DNA of 64,000 nucleotides from an uncultured Holophaga sp. (GTDB lineage Bacteria; Acidobacteriota; Holophagae; Holophagales; Holophagaceae), in assembly GCF_963677305.1 (NCBI RefSeq), contig NZ_OY781925.1, forward strand, positions 1,265,001 through 1,329,000. The letters run 5' to 3'. A program made the translations under genes and the position numbers. Every line of letters starts with the position of its first letter. Positions within the stretch are counted from its first letter, which is position 1. Below are positions 43,934-52,663 of the stretch, one piece after another. The notes under the pieces are model-generated. The model searched no databases, was not told where the DNA came from, and saw only the letters and a list, made by a program, of their open reading frames with translations.

Positions 43934-44629
43934 TCACTTGTGGGGATTCCGGCTGCTCTGCACCAGGTCCAGGATCTGCCCCTGGGCGTAGGGTTTGGTG
44001 ATGTAGGTGTTGAGGTTCTGGATCTGGCGGAGGATGCCGGTTGTCTCCTCCAGGCAGTCGTGGAGCTGCCCCAGCTGTTCCCGGGTGGGTGAGGCCTCCT
44101 GGCGCAGGAGCTTCTCAAGCATGAGCTGGGCCTTGGTCAGCGGCTGGGCCAGCTCGTGGGCCGTCCCCCCGGCCACCTCCAGCAGCGCCCGGTGGCGTTC
44201 CCCGGCCAGCGCGGCCTGATCCTGGCGCGAGAGGCGCACCAGCATCCGCAACTTGGCCAGGAGCTCCGGCAGGGCGTAGGGCTTCACCAGGTAGTCGATG
44301 CCCCCCGCCTCGATGCCCTCGGTGATCCAGTCTGTCCCGATGCGGACTGCACTGAGGAAGATGAGGGGGGTCCGGGCATTGAGGGGATGGGCGCGGATGC
44401 GGCGACAGGCCTCGATGCCGTCCACCACCGGCATGCTCACATCCATGAGGATCCCCTCGAAGGCCGTGTCTGCGCAGATGGCGATGGCCTCCTCCGCGCT
44501 GCTGCAGGTCGTCAGCGCAAAGGGATAGCGCTTGAGCTCCATGGTGATGACCTTCAGGTTCCCAGGAAGGTCATCCACCACGAGGATCCGTCCTGGATTG
44601 TCGGGGGTGGGGGTATATTCGTTGCCCAT
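43934..44629 (-). CDS. Response regulator with orphan HisKA-like segment
   Basis: A 231-residue protein. Residues about 12-130 are a receiver domain (RILVVDDLPGN; GILMDVSMPVVDGIEA with the phosphorylated aspartate; YLVKPYALPELL). Residues about 150-215 resemble a histidine-kinase dimerisation helix (GGTAHELAQPLTKAQLMLEK) with a histidine at the usual place, but no ATP-binding domain follows. It may be a phosphorelay or scaffold protein rather than a kinase. The ATG at 44629 has AGAGG upstream. It lies next to the flagellar operon but is separated from it by a terminator. Confidence 0.78.
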   Translation of the reverse strand: MGNEYTPTPDNPGRILVVDDLPGNLKVITMELKRYPFALTTCSSAEEAIAICADTAFEGILMDVSMPVVDGIEACRRIRAHPLNARTPLIFLSAVRIGTDWITEGIEAGGIDYLVKPYALPELLAKLRMLVRLSRQDQAALAGERHRALLEVAGGTAHELAQPLTKAQLMLEKLLRQEASPTREQLGQLHDCLEETTGILRQIQNLNTYITKPYAQGQILDLVQSSRNPHK

Positions 44630-44717
44630 TCGTGCCTCTATGGTCCTCACTCTAACCGACATGAGGGGAGCCAATGCGCGCAAAAGTTGGCGTTGGAGCC
44701 TTGTCCAGGGCATAAGA

Positions 44718-44744
44718 CAAGCGCCCCCGCGGGGAGGGGCGCTC
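44718..44744 (-). terminator. Terminator of the flagellar operon
   Basis: On the minus strand a GCGCCCC/GGGGCGC stem (44721-44727 and 44736-44742) with an 8-nt loop begins 21 bp after the flgE stop and is followed by TTGTCTT. This marks the end of the flgB-flgE transcription unit. Confidence 0.7.
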
Positions 44745-44763
44745 AAAGGGAAGGGATCAGGAG

Positions 44764-45993
44764 CTAGCGCTTCAGGTTCAGGGTCTCCTGGAGCAGTTCG
44801 TCGGTGGTGGTGACCACGCGGCTGTTGGCCTGGTAGCCGCGCTGGTTGACGATGAGCTGGGTGAACTGGGAGGCCACGTCCACGTTGGAGAGCTCGAGCT
44901 GGGAGCCCAGCACCTGGCCCCGACCGGCCTGGTTGGCTACGCCGATGGCGGGGGTGCCGCTGGCGAGGGTCTCGGCCCAGGTGTTGTTGCCCACCTTGCT
45001 GAGGCCCTCCTGGTTGTTGAAGCTGGCGAGGGAGACCTGGGCCAGGGCCAGGGTCTGGCCGTTGGTGAAGGCGCCGATGATCTTGCCGTTCTGGTCCACG
45101 GTCACGGAAGTGATGTTGCCGCCGCCCATGCCGTCCTGGGTGGTGGTGGTGACGGCGGAATCCGTGGCGTAACTGGTGATGTCGCTGGCCGGGGTCCAGG
45201 AGATGGTGGAGGCGGCGGCGCCATCGGACCAGCCGGTGATGCCGATGGAGAGGCTGCCCGTGGGGCTGGTCATCTGGCCGGCGCTGTTGAACTGCAGGGT
45301 GGTGGTGGCGGGGGTGACCACTGCAGAGCTGTCATCCGTGGCGAGTCCCAGGGTCCACTGCCCAGTGGTGGCGGTCTTGGTGTAGGTGGCCGTCAGGTTG
45401 TGGGAGGCGCCCAGGCTGTCATAGATGGTGATGGGGGCCACGAAGGTGTCGCCAGAGGCGGCCGAGGCGTCCAGGTTCGTGGTCATGGTGATGGCGGTGG
45501 TGGCGATGGGCTGGCTGTTGGCCCCCAGGTTGATCTTGATGGGGGTCAGGGCGCCGGAGGTGTTGATGGAACCGGCGGTGGCGTTCCAGCCCAGCACGTT
45601 ATTGCCGCTGGGGTCGATGAGGTTGCCGCTCTTGTCCAGGCTGAAGTTGCCCGCCCGGGAGTAGACCCGCGCCCCGGAGGGGGTCTGCAGCATGAAGAAG
45701 CCGGTGCCGGAGAGCCCCATGTCCGTGGTGTTGCTGGTGGACTGGAAGGACCCCTGGCCGAAGTCCTGATTGATGCTGGCCAGCTGGGAGCCCAGGCCGA
45801 TCTGGATGGGGTTGCCGTTGCCGGAGGTGCCGTTCCCCAGGGCGGAGGCGTTGAACATGTCCTGGAAGGTGCTGCTGGAGCCCTTGAACCCGATGGTGTT
45901 GAGGTTGGCCAGGTTGTTGCCGATCACCGTGAGGGCGTTGGCGTTGGTGGACAAGCCCGAGAGGCTCGCATAGAAGGAAGAGTAGAGACTCAT
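44764..45993 (-). CDS. flgE: Flagellar hook protein
   Basis: A 409-residue hook protein. The N-terminus has the rod/hook motif SGLSTNANALTVIGNNLANL, then NTIGFKGSSSTFQDMF. The central part is variable and threonine/serine-rich. The C-terminus (QLELSNVDVASQFTQLIVNQ, then RGYQANSRVVTTTDELLQET) is the conserved axial helix. It is the last gene of the operon, after flgD and fliK, the usual grouping for hook assembly. Confidence 0.95.
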   Translation of the reverse strand: MSLYSSFYASLSGLSTNANALTVIGNNLANLNTIGFKGSSSTFQDMFNASALGNGTSGNGNPIQIGLGSQLASINQDFGQGSFQSTSNTTDMGLSGTGFFMLQTPSGARVYSRAGNFSLDKSGNLIDPSGNNVLGWNATAGSINTSGALTPIKINLGANSQPIATTAITMTTNLDASAASGDTFVAPITIYDSLGASHNLTATYTKTATTGQWTLGLATDDSSAVVTPATTTLQFNSAGQMTSPTGSLSIGITGWSDGAAASTISWTPASDITSYATDSAVTTTTQDGMGGGNITSVTVDQNGKIIGAFTNGQTLALAQVSLASFNNQEGLSKVGNNTWAETLASGTPAIGVANQAGRGQVLGSQLELSNVDVASQFTQLIVNQRGYQANSRVVTTTDELLQETLNLKR

Positions 45994-46005
45994 GGTGACC
46001 TCCGG

Positions 46006-46668
46006 TCAGGCGTAGATCTGGGTGACACTGCTGAGGGGGATCTGCCGGCCACCCGCTACGATGTAGGCGGTGTCGCCGTTGAAGAGCACGGAATCGACCT
46101 TCGCCCGGGTGGCCAGGGTGTTGGTGACCGAGTTGCCGGTGGCGTCCATGGCGCTGACGGAGGCGGTATAGGTGCCCTCCGCCAGGGCGTTGCCGTTGGC
46201 ATCGCGACCGTTCCAGTCGATGGAGTGGGAGCCGGCGCCCAGGTTGCCCTTGTTGAGGATGGCCACCGTGGCGCCGTTGGCGTCCTTGATGGTGACGGTG
46301 ACATTGGCCTGGCCCTCCAGGTCAAGGCGCATGGTGGCGCTGCCGCCGGTGAGTTCGAACTGGGGTGAGGTGGTCTCCACGGTCTTCCCCACGAGCCCCA
46401 CGGTCTCCGTCTGCAGGAGAGCCTGGTTCTGGGCCTGGATGGCCTTGAGGGTACTGTTGGTGTTCTGGGCCTGTTCCAGGGAGGAGAAGGAAGTCATCTG
46501 CTCGACCATCTGGTTGGGGTCCTGGGACTGGGTCGGGTCCTGGTTCTTCAGCTGGGCCACCAGCAGCATCAGGAAGGCATCCTTGTCGAGATCCTTCTTG
46601 ATGGTTTTGTCGGTGCTGGAGGTCGAGCTGGTGGAGGATGTGGCGGAGGTGGTGAGGCCGGTGTCCAT
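46006..46668 (-). CDS. flgD: Flagellar hook assembly scaffold
   Basis: A 220-residue FlgD, the cap that guides hook subunit polymerisation. The conserved N-terminal segment DKDAFLMLLVAQLKNQDPTQ and QMVEQMTSFSSLEQAQN is present. The C-terminal half has the Ig-like fold seen in FlgD (VTIKDANGATVAILNKGNLG; DWNGRDANGNALAEGTYTAS). It lies 12 bp upstream of flgE. Confidence 0.95.
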   Translation of the reverse strand: MDTGLTTSATSSTSSTSSTDKTIKKDLDKDAFLMLLVAQLKNQDPTQSQDPNQMVEQMTSFSSLEQAQNTNSTLKAIQAQNQALLQTETVGLVGKTVETTSPQFELTGGSATMRLDLEGQANVTVTIKDANGATVAILNKGNLGAGSHSIDWNGRDANGNALAEGTYTASVSAMDATGNSVTNTLATRAKVDSVLFNGDTAYIVAGGRQIPLSSVTQIYA

Positions 46669-46706
46669 GGGAATCTCCGGGATTGGATGAACAGGGATCG
46701 TGCCAA

Positions 46707-48512
46707 TCAGGCGAAGACCTCGACACGGCGGCTGCCGAGCTGGACGGCGGGGCGGGTGTCGGGGACTTCAGGGGTGATATCGCTGGGCTTGTCCGTAGAG
46801 GATGGGAAGGTCGAGGCCTGACCGGCGGGCTGGTCCATGGGGCGGTAGGGGGAGCCCTGGCCCTGGTGGAGGTCAAAGCTGCCCAGTGAGAGCCCCTGCT
46901 GGCGGAGGGAGCTCTCCAACTGCTCCCGATGGGTGTTCAGGAGGGGGATGGTGGCGGGCTCGGTGGCCCAGACCTTGGCGTGGACCTGATTGCCCTCGAC
47001 CTTGAGCTGGATCTGGAGCTTGCCCAGGGACTCCGGCCTGAGCTGAAGCTCGGCGGTGTTCTCCTGGTTGCGGACCATCCACTTCACCGTGCCCTCCATC
47101 TGCTGCATGGGGACCGAGGGGCGCAACTGGGTCTCGGGCTGGGTGGCGGTGGAGGGCAGGGACCTCTGGGTGCCCTCGGGATTGCCGAGGCTCATGGCCT
47201 GGGGCGAGGGAGTGCCGGCTGCAGGACCTTCGATGGGGCCGAGCTGGCTGTGTACCTCCCGGCCGGTACCCCCTTCACTCTCCCGCCCCGCACCCAGGGC
47301 CAGGGCGCTGCTGCCCAGGAAGGTGGCCGGTGCCGCTGCAGGGGAGGCCGTCTGAACCCCGGCGGCGGGGCTCGGGGCCTGGGCGTTCTTGGCCTCCTGG
47401 ATGCTCTGCAGGACGCGGGGGACTTCCATGGTGGGGGCTGGACGGCTGAGCAGCTCGGTGAGGGCCGGCTTGGGGGCTGGCGCCTTCAGGCCCAGGAGGG
47501 CCTCGGCGGTCTGGATGCTGGGGCCGTCCTGGGTCGATTTTGCCTTGGACTCGCTGCGGAGGGGCTGGGTCTCGCCCGTCCCCGCCTGTGCCGTGAGCTC
47601 GGAAGCGGGGCGGGGAGGCTCCTGGAGACTTTTCGGGGCGGAGACGCTGGGGGGCTCGGAGGGCTGGGCGCTCTGGAGGGGCAGGGCCGGCGCCGAGGGG
47701 GTGGGGATCGCCTCGGTGGGCACTTTCTTGCCACTGGGCTTGGGGTCACCGTCGGGGGGCAGGGGCTGCAGGGGGATCTGGGGGGCTGCGGGGCTGGGGC
47801 TGGCCGCTGCGGGAGGCACCGCGGTGCCGGTCTTGGTCTCGCCGGAGTCCGCGACCGTCGCCTCCTGGGGCTTTCCCGACGTGGTGGGCCGGGGAAGCGT
47901 GCGCTCCGCGTGGGCCGCCAAGGCCGTGGCCAGAACGCTGGCGAGGGCGGCCGCGGCATCCGCTGCAGGCACTTGGCTGGGGGCGGCAGCCGCGGGCTGG
48001 TCCGGGGGGGTGGGCTCCGCAGGGTCGCTGCTTGTCGTTTCTGAGTCCTCGACCTTCTCCTGCCCCTCTTTCGGGGGAAGGGCCGCCAGAGGGGGCAGCT
48101 GGGCGGGGAGCGGCGTCAGTACCGGTAGGGTCTGGGTTGGGGTTTTCACCCCTTTTGCGATCTTGGGGGACTTGGGCTGAGGGTCCTCGGCTACGGCAGG
48201 GGTCTGCCCCTCGTCCTCCTCCTCTCCGGGACGGGAGGGCTTGGCGGGACCTCCGCTCGCCTCAGGGGTCCCGCTCTCCTTGGCAGACTGGGGCCGATCC
48301 GCCCTGGGGGGGGGCTTCAGAGCCGGGCTCCGGGTCCCGTCTGCAGGGTCGGGGGAGTCGGCTGGCTGGGACTGGGGCTGCGGCTGGGACTGATCCCGGC
48401 TCTGCACCAGGTCTGAGAGCATCGCGGGAAAGCCTGTCGAGTCGGAGGGGGCTGACGCAGCTGCACCCGCCTCCCGGGCGGGTGCCGAATCGAGCCTGAC
48501 GGATGGGATCAT
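46707..48512 (-). CDS. fliK: Flagellar hook-length control protein
   Basis: A protein of about 601 residues with a long, disordered, proline/alanine/serine-rich N-terminal part and a conserved C-terminal switch domain. The latter carries the FliK pattern LRPESLGKLQIQLKVEGNQV and LESSLRQQGLSLGSFDL. FliK measures hook length and signals the export gate to change substrates. The ATG at 48512 has an AGGGAGG site 6 bp upstream; an earlier ATG is also open. Its length is in the upper range for the family, owing to the low-complexity region. Confidence 0.88.
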   Translation of the reverse strand: MIPSVRLDSAPAREAGAAASAPSDSTGFPAMLSDLVQSRDQSQPQPQSQPADSPDPADGTRSPALKPPPRADRPQSAKESGTPEASGGPAKPSRPGEEEDEGQTPAVAEDPQPKSPKIAKGVKTPTQTLPVLTPLPAQLPPLAALPPKEGQEKVEDSETTSSDPAEPTPPDQPAAAAPSQVPAADAAAALASVLATALAAHAERTLPRPTTSGKPQEATVADSGETKTGTAVPPAAASPSPAAPQIPLQPLPPDGDPKPSGKKVPTEAIPTPSAPALPLQSAQPSEPPSVSAPKSLQEPPRPASELTAQAGTGETQPLRSESKAKSTQDGPSIQTAEALLGLKAPAPKPALTELLSRPAPTMEVPRVLQSIQEAKNAQAPSPAAGVQTASPAAAPATFLGSSALALGAGRESEGGTGREVHSQLGPIEGPAAGTPSPQAMSLGNPEGTQRSLPSTATQPETQLRPSVPMQQMEGTVKWMVRNQENTAELQLRPESLGKLQIQLKVEGNQVHAKVWATEPATIPLLNTHREQLESSLRQQGLSLGSFDLHQGQGSPYRPMDQPAGQASTFPSSTDKPSDITPEVPDTRPAVQLGSRRVEVFA

Positions 48513-48582
48513 GGCTGCCTCCCTGGGGCCAGGGAGGGCATGGCTCATGCCGGAAACATTGGGTCATTCCTGCCTGGATGCC

Positions 48583-49119
48583 TCAGCTCTTGGCCGGGGG
48601 TACCTGCCTGCTCTTGGCGACACGTTCCATGAGCCGGCCCGCCAGGGGGGCGTCCAGCAGGGCGACCTGGTCCATGAGCTTGGCGGCCTTCTTGGGGGTC
48701 ATGGCCCCGATGAGCCCGGTGGTGAGATCGATGTTGATGGCGGCCATCTCCTTGATGGACTTGGCGCCAGCTGCGGGGTCCATGGCTTCGGTGGTCCGCA
48801 CCAGCTGGGGATCGACGGGGGGGCGGAGCTTGAGGTCCTCCAGGCGGGCGAGGCCCTCCTTGAGGGTCTTCTCGCGGTTCTCCAGGTCTGTCCGGTCCTT
48901 GTCCAGGGTGCCTTGCAGGGTGCTGAGGCGCTGCTGCAGCTCGGCCAGCTCGGCCTCCTTCTTGACGAGGTCCTTCTCCTTCTCCTGGAGCTTTTCGGCC
49001 AGCTCGGGAATCTTGACGCCCTCGGGGGCTTTGCCCTTGCTCTCCTGGGCGGAGAGCCAGAGCACACCGAGGCTTAGGGCGATGGGGGCGACGATCCAGG
49101 GTACGGGTCGAAGGTTCAT
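48583..49119 (-). CDS. MotE-like flagellar chaperone
   Basis: A 178-residue protein with an N-terminal membrane helix (MNLRPVPWIVAPIALSLGVL), a long coiled coil (about residues 35-100) and a C-terminal MgtE-N-like domain (MAAINIDLTTGLIGAMTPKK, then AAKLMDQVALLDAPLAGRLM). This arrangement matches MotE, a periplasmic chaperone for the stator protein MotC in some bacteria. In others it is an unnamed protein encoded between fliJ and fliK, as here. It overlaps fliJ by 4 bp. Confidence 0.75.
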   Translation of the reverse strand: MNLRPVPWIVAPIALSLGVLWLSAQESKGKAPEGVKIPELAEKLQEKEKDLVKKEAELAELQQRLSTLQGTLDKDRTDLENREKTLKEGLARLEDLKLRPPVDPQLVRTTEAMDPAAGAKSIKEMAAINIDLTTGLIGAMTPKKAAKLMDQVALLDAPLAGRLMERVAKSRQVPPAKS

Positions 49120-49598
49120 GGGGCGACCTCCGTGAGGCTGATGGACTGCAGGGACTGGTTGAAGCGGGCGCGGAGCACGGCCATCTCATCGGCTTCGCGG
49201 ATCTCCTGGTGGAGGGTCTCCAGGGCGTGGGCTTCCTGGCGGCGCTCCCGGAGGCGCACCAGGGTCAGATGGGCCTGGTGCGCGCGGGTGAGTCCGGCGC
49301 GGGCCTCGGCCACCCTGGCCTGGGCCTCCTGGCGCTCCTCTCCGGCCCGGTGGATCCGGCTCTCCAGGACCACCAGGTAGCGCTCCACGGCCTTCCAGAA
49401 GTCGAGATCCACCACTTGGCCGGGCTGGCTGACGCGGATGGAGGCGGTGCGGTCGTGCTCGGCGTGCAGGTCGGCGATGCGGCGCTCGATGGCTCTCAGG
49501 GCCGCGAGTTCGCGGGCCAGGCCACGCTGGGCTTCCTCCTCCAGGGATTTCCGGAGCTTGAGGAGGCTCTGCAGACGGAAGCGGAAGCGGGCGGCCAT
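49116..49598 (-). CDS. fliJ: Flagellar export protein FliJ
   Basis: A 160-residue, nearly all-helical, charged protein starting ARFRFRLQSLLKLRKSLEEE, the typical FliJ opening. It forms the central stalk of the export ATPase and escorts chaperones. Sequence conservation in the family is weak. The call rests on the opening motif, the coiled-coil character and the position directly after fliI. Confidence 0.85.
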   Translation of the reverse strand: MAARFRFRLQSLLKLRKSLEEEAQRGLARELAALRAIERRIADLHAEHDRTASIRVSQPGQVVDLDFWKAVERYLVVLESRIHRAGEERQEAQARVAEARAGLTRAHQAHLTLVRLRERRQEAHALETLHQEIREADEMAVLRARFNQSLQSISLTEVAP

Positions 49599-49599
49599 G

Positions 49600-50931
49600 T
49601 CAGGGCTTCAAGAATGGGGCCATGTCGATGCCGAAGATCTGGCCCATGGCGAGGAGGGTCTGGCGGAAGGGGCTGTCCTCGGCCACGGCCTGGCGGAGGA
49701 AGGCCTGGATGGCCGGCTGGAACTGGATGGCCTGGTCGATCTGGGGGCTGGAGCCCTTGTTGTAGGCGCCGATCTGGATGAGGTCCTCGGCGTCGGCGTA
49801 GGTGGCCATGAGATCCCGGAGCTTGGCGGAGAGCTGCTTCTGCTCGGGGAGCGCCAGGGGGCTGAAGAGTCGGGAGATGCTGCCCAGCACGTCGATGGCG
49901 GGGTAGTGGTTCTTGGAGGCCAGCTTGCGGGAGAGGATGATGTGCCCATCCAGGATGCCGCGCACGGCGTCGGCGATGGGCTCGTTCATGTCGTCGCCTT
50001 CCACCAGCACCGTGTAGATGCCGGTGATGGAGCCCTGGCCTTCAAAGTTGCCGGCCCGCTCCATGAGGCGGGGCAGGAGGGTGAACACTGAGGGCGTGTA
50101 GCCCCGGCTGGAGGGCGGTTCGCCAGCGGAGAGGCCCACCTCGCGCTGGGCCATGGCGAAGCGGGTGACGCTGTCCATCATGATGAGGACATCCTTGCCC
50201 TGCCGCATGAAATACTCGGCCACGGCGGTGCCGGAGAGGGCGCAGCGCAGGCGCAGGAGAGGAGCCTGGTCGCTGGTGGCCACCACGACGACACTGCGTT
50301 TGAGGCCTTCGGGCCCCAGGTCGTTCTCGATGAACTCCTTCAGCTCGCGCCCGCGCTCGCCCACCAGGATGATGATGTTGACATCGGCGCTGGTCTTGCG
50401 GGCGATCATGCCCAGCAGGGTGGACTTGCCCACCCCGGAACCGGCGAAGATCCCCACGCGCTGGCCCTTGCCCAGGGTGAGCAGGCCGTCGATGGCGCGG
50501 ACACCGGTGGAGAGGACCTCCTTGATGATCCGGCGCTTCATGGGGTTGGGGGGGAGTCCGTGGATGGGGATGTGGCCTTCGGGCTGGATCTCGGGACCCC
50601 CGTCCAGGGGGCGGCCAAGGGGATCGATCACCCGGCCCAGGAGGGCTGCGGAGGTGGGGAGCTGGGGCTGATGGCCCAGGGCCTCGACCAGGAGTCCCGG
50701 GCGGATGCCGTCGGCATTCTCCACGGGCATCAGGAGTACCTGGCGATCGTTGAAGCCCACCACCTCGGCGCTCACGGAGCGCCCGCCACCCATGTGGATC
50801 AGCACCTGCTCGCCCAGGGAGGCCTCGGGGCCGCGGGATTCCACCAGGAGTCCCACGACCTTCGAGACCCGGCCCAGGGTGTCTCCGGGCGGGAGCTGGC
50901 GGATCTGGGGCACCAGGCCGGTGTAGTCCAT
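49600..50931 (-). CDS. fliI: Flagellar export ATPase
   Basis: A 443-residue FliI, the hexameric ATPase that powers flagellar protein export. The Walker A motif is GIFAGSGVGKSTLL, and VALVGERGRE-like IILVGERGRELKEFIEN and VLIMMDSVTRFAMAQREVGL follow. FTLLPRLMERAG and ILSRKLASKNHYPAIDVLGS are further F1-type signatures. It starts at the fliH stop with a 1-bp overlap and is followed by fliJ. Confidence 0.96.
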   Translation of the reverse strand: MDYTGLVPQIRQLPPGDTLGRVSKVVGLLVESRGPEASLGEQVLIHMGGGRSVSAEVVGFNDRQVLLMPVENADGIRPGLLVEALGHQPQLPTSAALLGRVIDPLGRPLDGGPEIQPEGHIPIHGLPPNPMKRRIIKEVLSTGVRAIDGLLTLGKGQRVGIFAGSGVGKSTLLGMIARKTSADVNIIILVGERGRELKEFIENDLGPEGLKRSVVVVATSDQAPLLRLRCALSGTAVAEYFMRQGKDVLIMMDSVTRFAMAQREVGLSAGEPPSSRGYTPSVFTLLPRLMERAGNFEGQGSITGIYTVLVEGDDMNEPIADAVRGILDGHIILSRKLASKNHYPAIDVLGSISRLFSPLALPEQKQLSAKLRDLMATYADAEDLIQIGAYNKGSSPQIDQAIQFQPAIQAFLRQAVAEDSPFRQTLLAMGQIFGIDMAPFLKP

Positions 50932-51668
50932 CAGTCGGTGTCCTCCTCGCGGCTGCGCTCCACCAGCTCCAGCAGGCGCTGGCGGCGGCGCTCGAGGGTG
51001 GCGTCCAGGACGCCGTCGGCGGACTCGAGGCGCAGGCTCCCCCGGCTGAGGCTGGGGTCCTCCATGAGCCTGATGCCCGGGTTCTCCAGCTCCCAGGTGG
51101 GGAGCAGCTCCAGATCCTTGGGGTGGAGGAAGGCCTGCATGGCGGTCTGACCCTCGCCGGTGCCGGGGAAGGGATGGGTGGCCAGGAGGGTCTGGAGCAG
51201 GGGCATGACGGAGTGAGGTGAGCGCTCGATCTGTTGGGCGGCCAGATACTCGGCCATGGCCATGGCCATGGCGAGGATCTCGTCCCGGCTGGCATGGCGC
51301 AGGAGGCTCAGGGTGGAGGCCAGCTCCCTGAGGTGGGTGTCGAAACGGGCCATGTAGCCCTTGTACTGGCTCTCGCCGAAGGTGCGACCTTCGGCCTGGC
51401 CGGCAGCGAAGCCCTCCTCGTAGGCCTTCTGGGCGATCTCCTGGGCCTGCTGCTCGGCGGCCTGAAGCTTCTCGTGGATGATGTGGTCCACGGAAACGAG
51501 GCGCTTGGCATCCTCCTCGGGGCTGCTGAGACTCCGTCCGATGGGCTCTTCGTCATCAGGCTCCCAGGCATCGGGTTCCGGGATGAAGCTGGCGGCGAAG
51601 TAGGGGAAGCCTTCGATCTGCCTGCCTGCGGCCTGTTCCGCCGTGATGATGCGGCCGTTACGAGACAT
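50931..51668 (-). CDS. fliH: Flagellar assembly protein FliH
   Basis: A protein of about 245 residues with a helical middle (HEKLQAAEQQAQEIAQKAYE, followed by EGFAAGQAEGRTFGES with glycine-repeat character) and a C-terminal domain like the V/F-type ATPase subunit E (ATHPFPGTGEGQTAMQAFLH; LELLPTWELENPGIRLMEDP). FliH regulates FliI. The ATG at 51668 overlaps fliG by 11 bp and has GAGG upstream; an ATG six codons earlier is also possible. Confidence 0.88.
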   Translation of the reverse strand: MSRNGRIITAEQAAGRQIEGFPYFAASFIPEPDAWEPDDEEPIGRSLSSPEEDAKRLVSVDHIIHEKLQAAEQQAQEIAQKAYEEGFAAGQAEGRTFGESQYKGYMARFDTHLRELASTLSLLRHASRDEILAMAMAMAEYLAAQQIERSPHSVMPLLQTLLATHPFPGTGEGQTAMQAFLHPKDLELLPTWELENPGIRLMEDPSLSRGSLRLESADGVLDATLERRRQRLLELVERSREEDTD

Positions 51669-52662
51669 AGTCCTCGCCTCCGCCACCGCCGACGCTGATC
51701 AGGCCCTCCTCCTCCAGCTGCCGGACGATCTCCACGACCTCGTGCTGGGCCTTCTCCACGTCCTTGAGCTTGATGGGTCCCATGAACTCCATCTCCTCCT
51801 TCATCATCTCCACGGCGCGGCTGGACATGTTGCGGAAGAACTGGTTGCGGAGTTCCTCGCTGGTGCCCTTGAGGGCGATGGTGAGGATCTTCTTGTCGGC
51901 GCGCTTGAGGATCTCGGCGATGCCCAGGTCATCGATCAGCAGGATGTCGTCGAAGACGAACATGAGGTCCCGGATGCTGGCGGCCAGCTGGGGGTTCTCG
52001 TTCTCGATCTTCTCCAGCACCACCCGGCCGGTGGAGCGGTCCATGCGGTTGAAGAGCTCGGCCACGGCCCGGACACCGCCGTAGGCCTCGGTGGCGAAGG
52101 AGCCCAGGGACTCAAGCTTCTGTTCCAGGATCAGGGAGATGCGCCTCACCACCTCGGGGCTGATCTCCTGGAGGTTGGCCATGCGCATGGCGACATCGGC
52201 CCGGAGGCTCTCCGGGAGGCTGACGATGAGTTCCCCGGCCTGGGTGGCGTTGAGGTGGGCGAGGATGAGGGCGATGGTCTGGGGGTGCTCGCTCTGGATG
52301 AACTTGGAGAGCTGCTGGGGGTTGGCCCGTTCGATGCTGGAGAAACCCGCGGAGCTCTCCAGGGCCTTGGTCAGGCGATCGATGATCTTCCGGGCGGCTT
52401 CGGGGCCCACGGACTTGATGAGGAGCTTCTTGGCATACTCAAGGCCGCCCTGGGTGATGTAGGCCTTGGCCAGGGTCATGGTGTGGAATTCCTCCAGCAC
52501 CTCGTCGGCGACCTCGGGCTGGATGTGCTTGGTGAGGGCGATTTCCTTGGAGATGGACTGGATCTCGTCCTCTTCAAGGTATTTGAAGATATTGGCGGCG
52601 CTCTCGTCCCCCAGGGCCACCATCAGGATCGCGGCCTTCTGGGTCCCGCTCAACTTGGACAT
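51658..52662 (-). CDS. fliG: Flagellar motor switch protein
   Basis: A 334-residue FliG of the rotor C-ring, which contacts the stator and sets the direction of rotation. The conserved SEHPQTIALILAHL motif lies in the middle domain. FDDILLIDDLGIAEILKRAD and RNQFFRNMSSRAVEMMKEEM in the C-terminal domain carry the charged stator-interacting residues. It starts 1 bp after fliF. Confidence 0.96.
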   Translation of the reverse strand: MSKLSGTQKAAILMVALGDESAANIFKYLEEDEIQSISKEIALTKHIQPEVADEVLEEFHTMTLAKAYITQGGLEYAKKLLIKSVGPEAARKIIDRLTKALESSAGFSSIERANPQQLSKFIQSEHPQTIALILAHLNATQAGELIVSLPESLRADVAMRMANLQEISPEVVRRISLILEQKLESLGSFATEAYGGVRAVAELFNRMDRSTGRVVLEKIENENPQLAASIRDLMFVFDDILLIDDLGIAEILKRADKKILTIALKGTSEELRNQFFRNMSSRAVEMMKEEMEFMGPIKLKDVEKAQHEVVEIVRQLEEEGLISVGGGGGEDYVS

Positions 52663-52663
52663 G

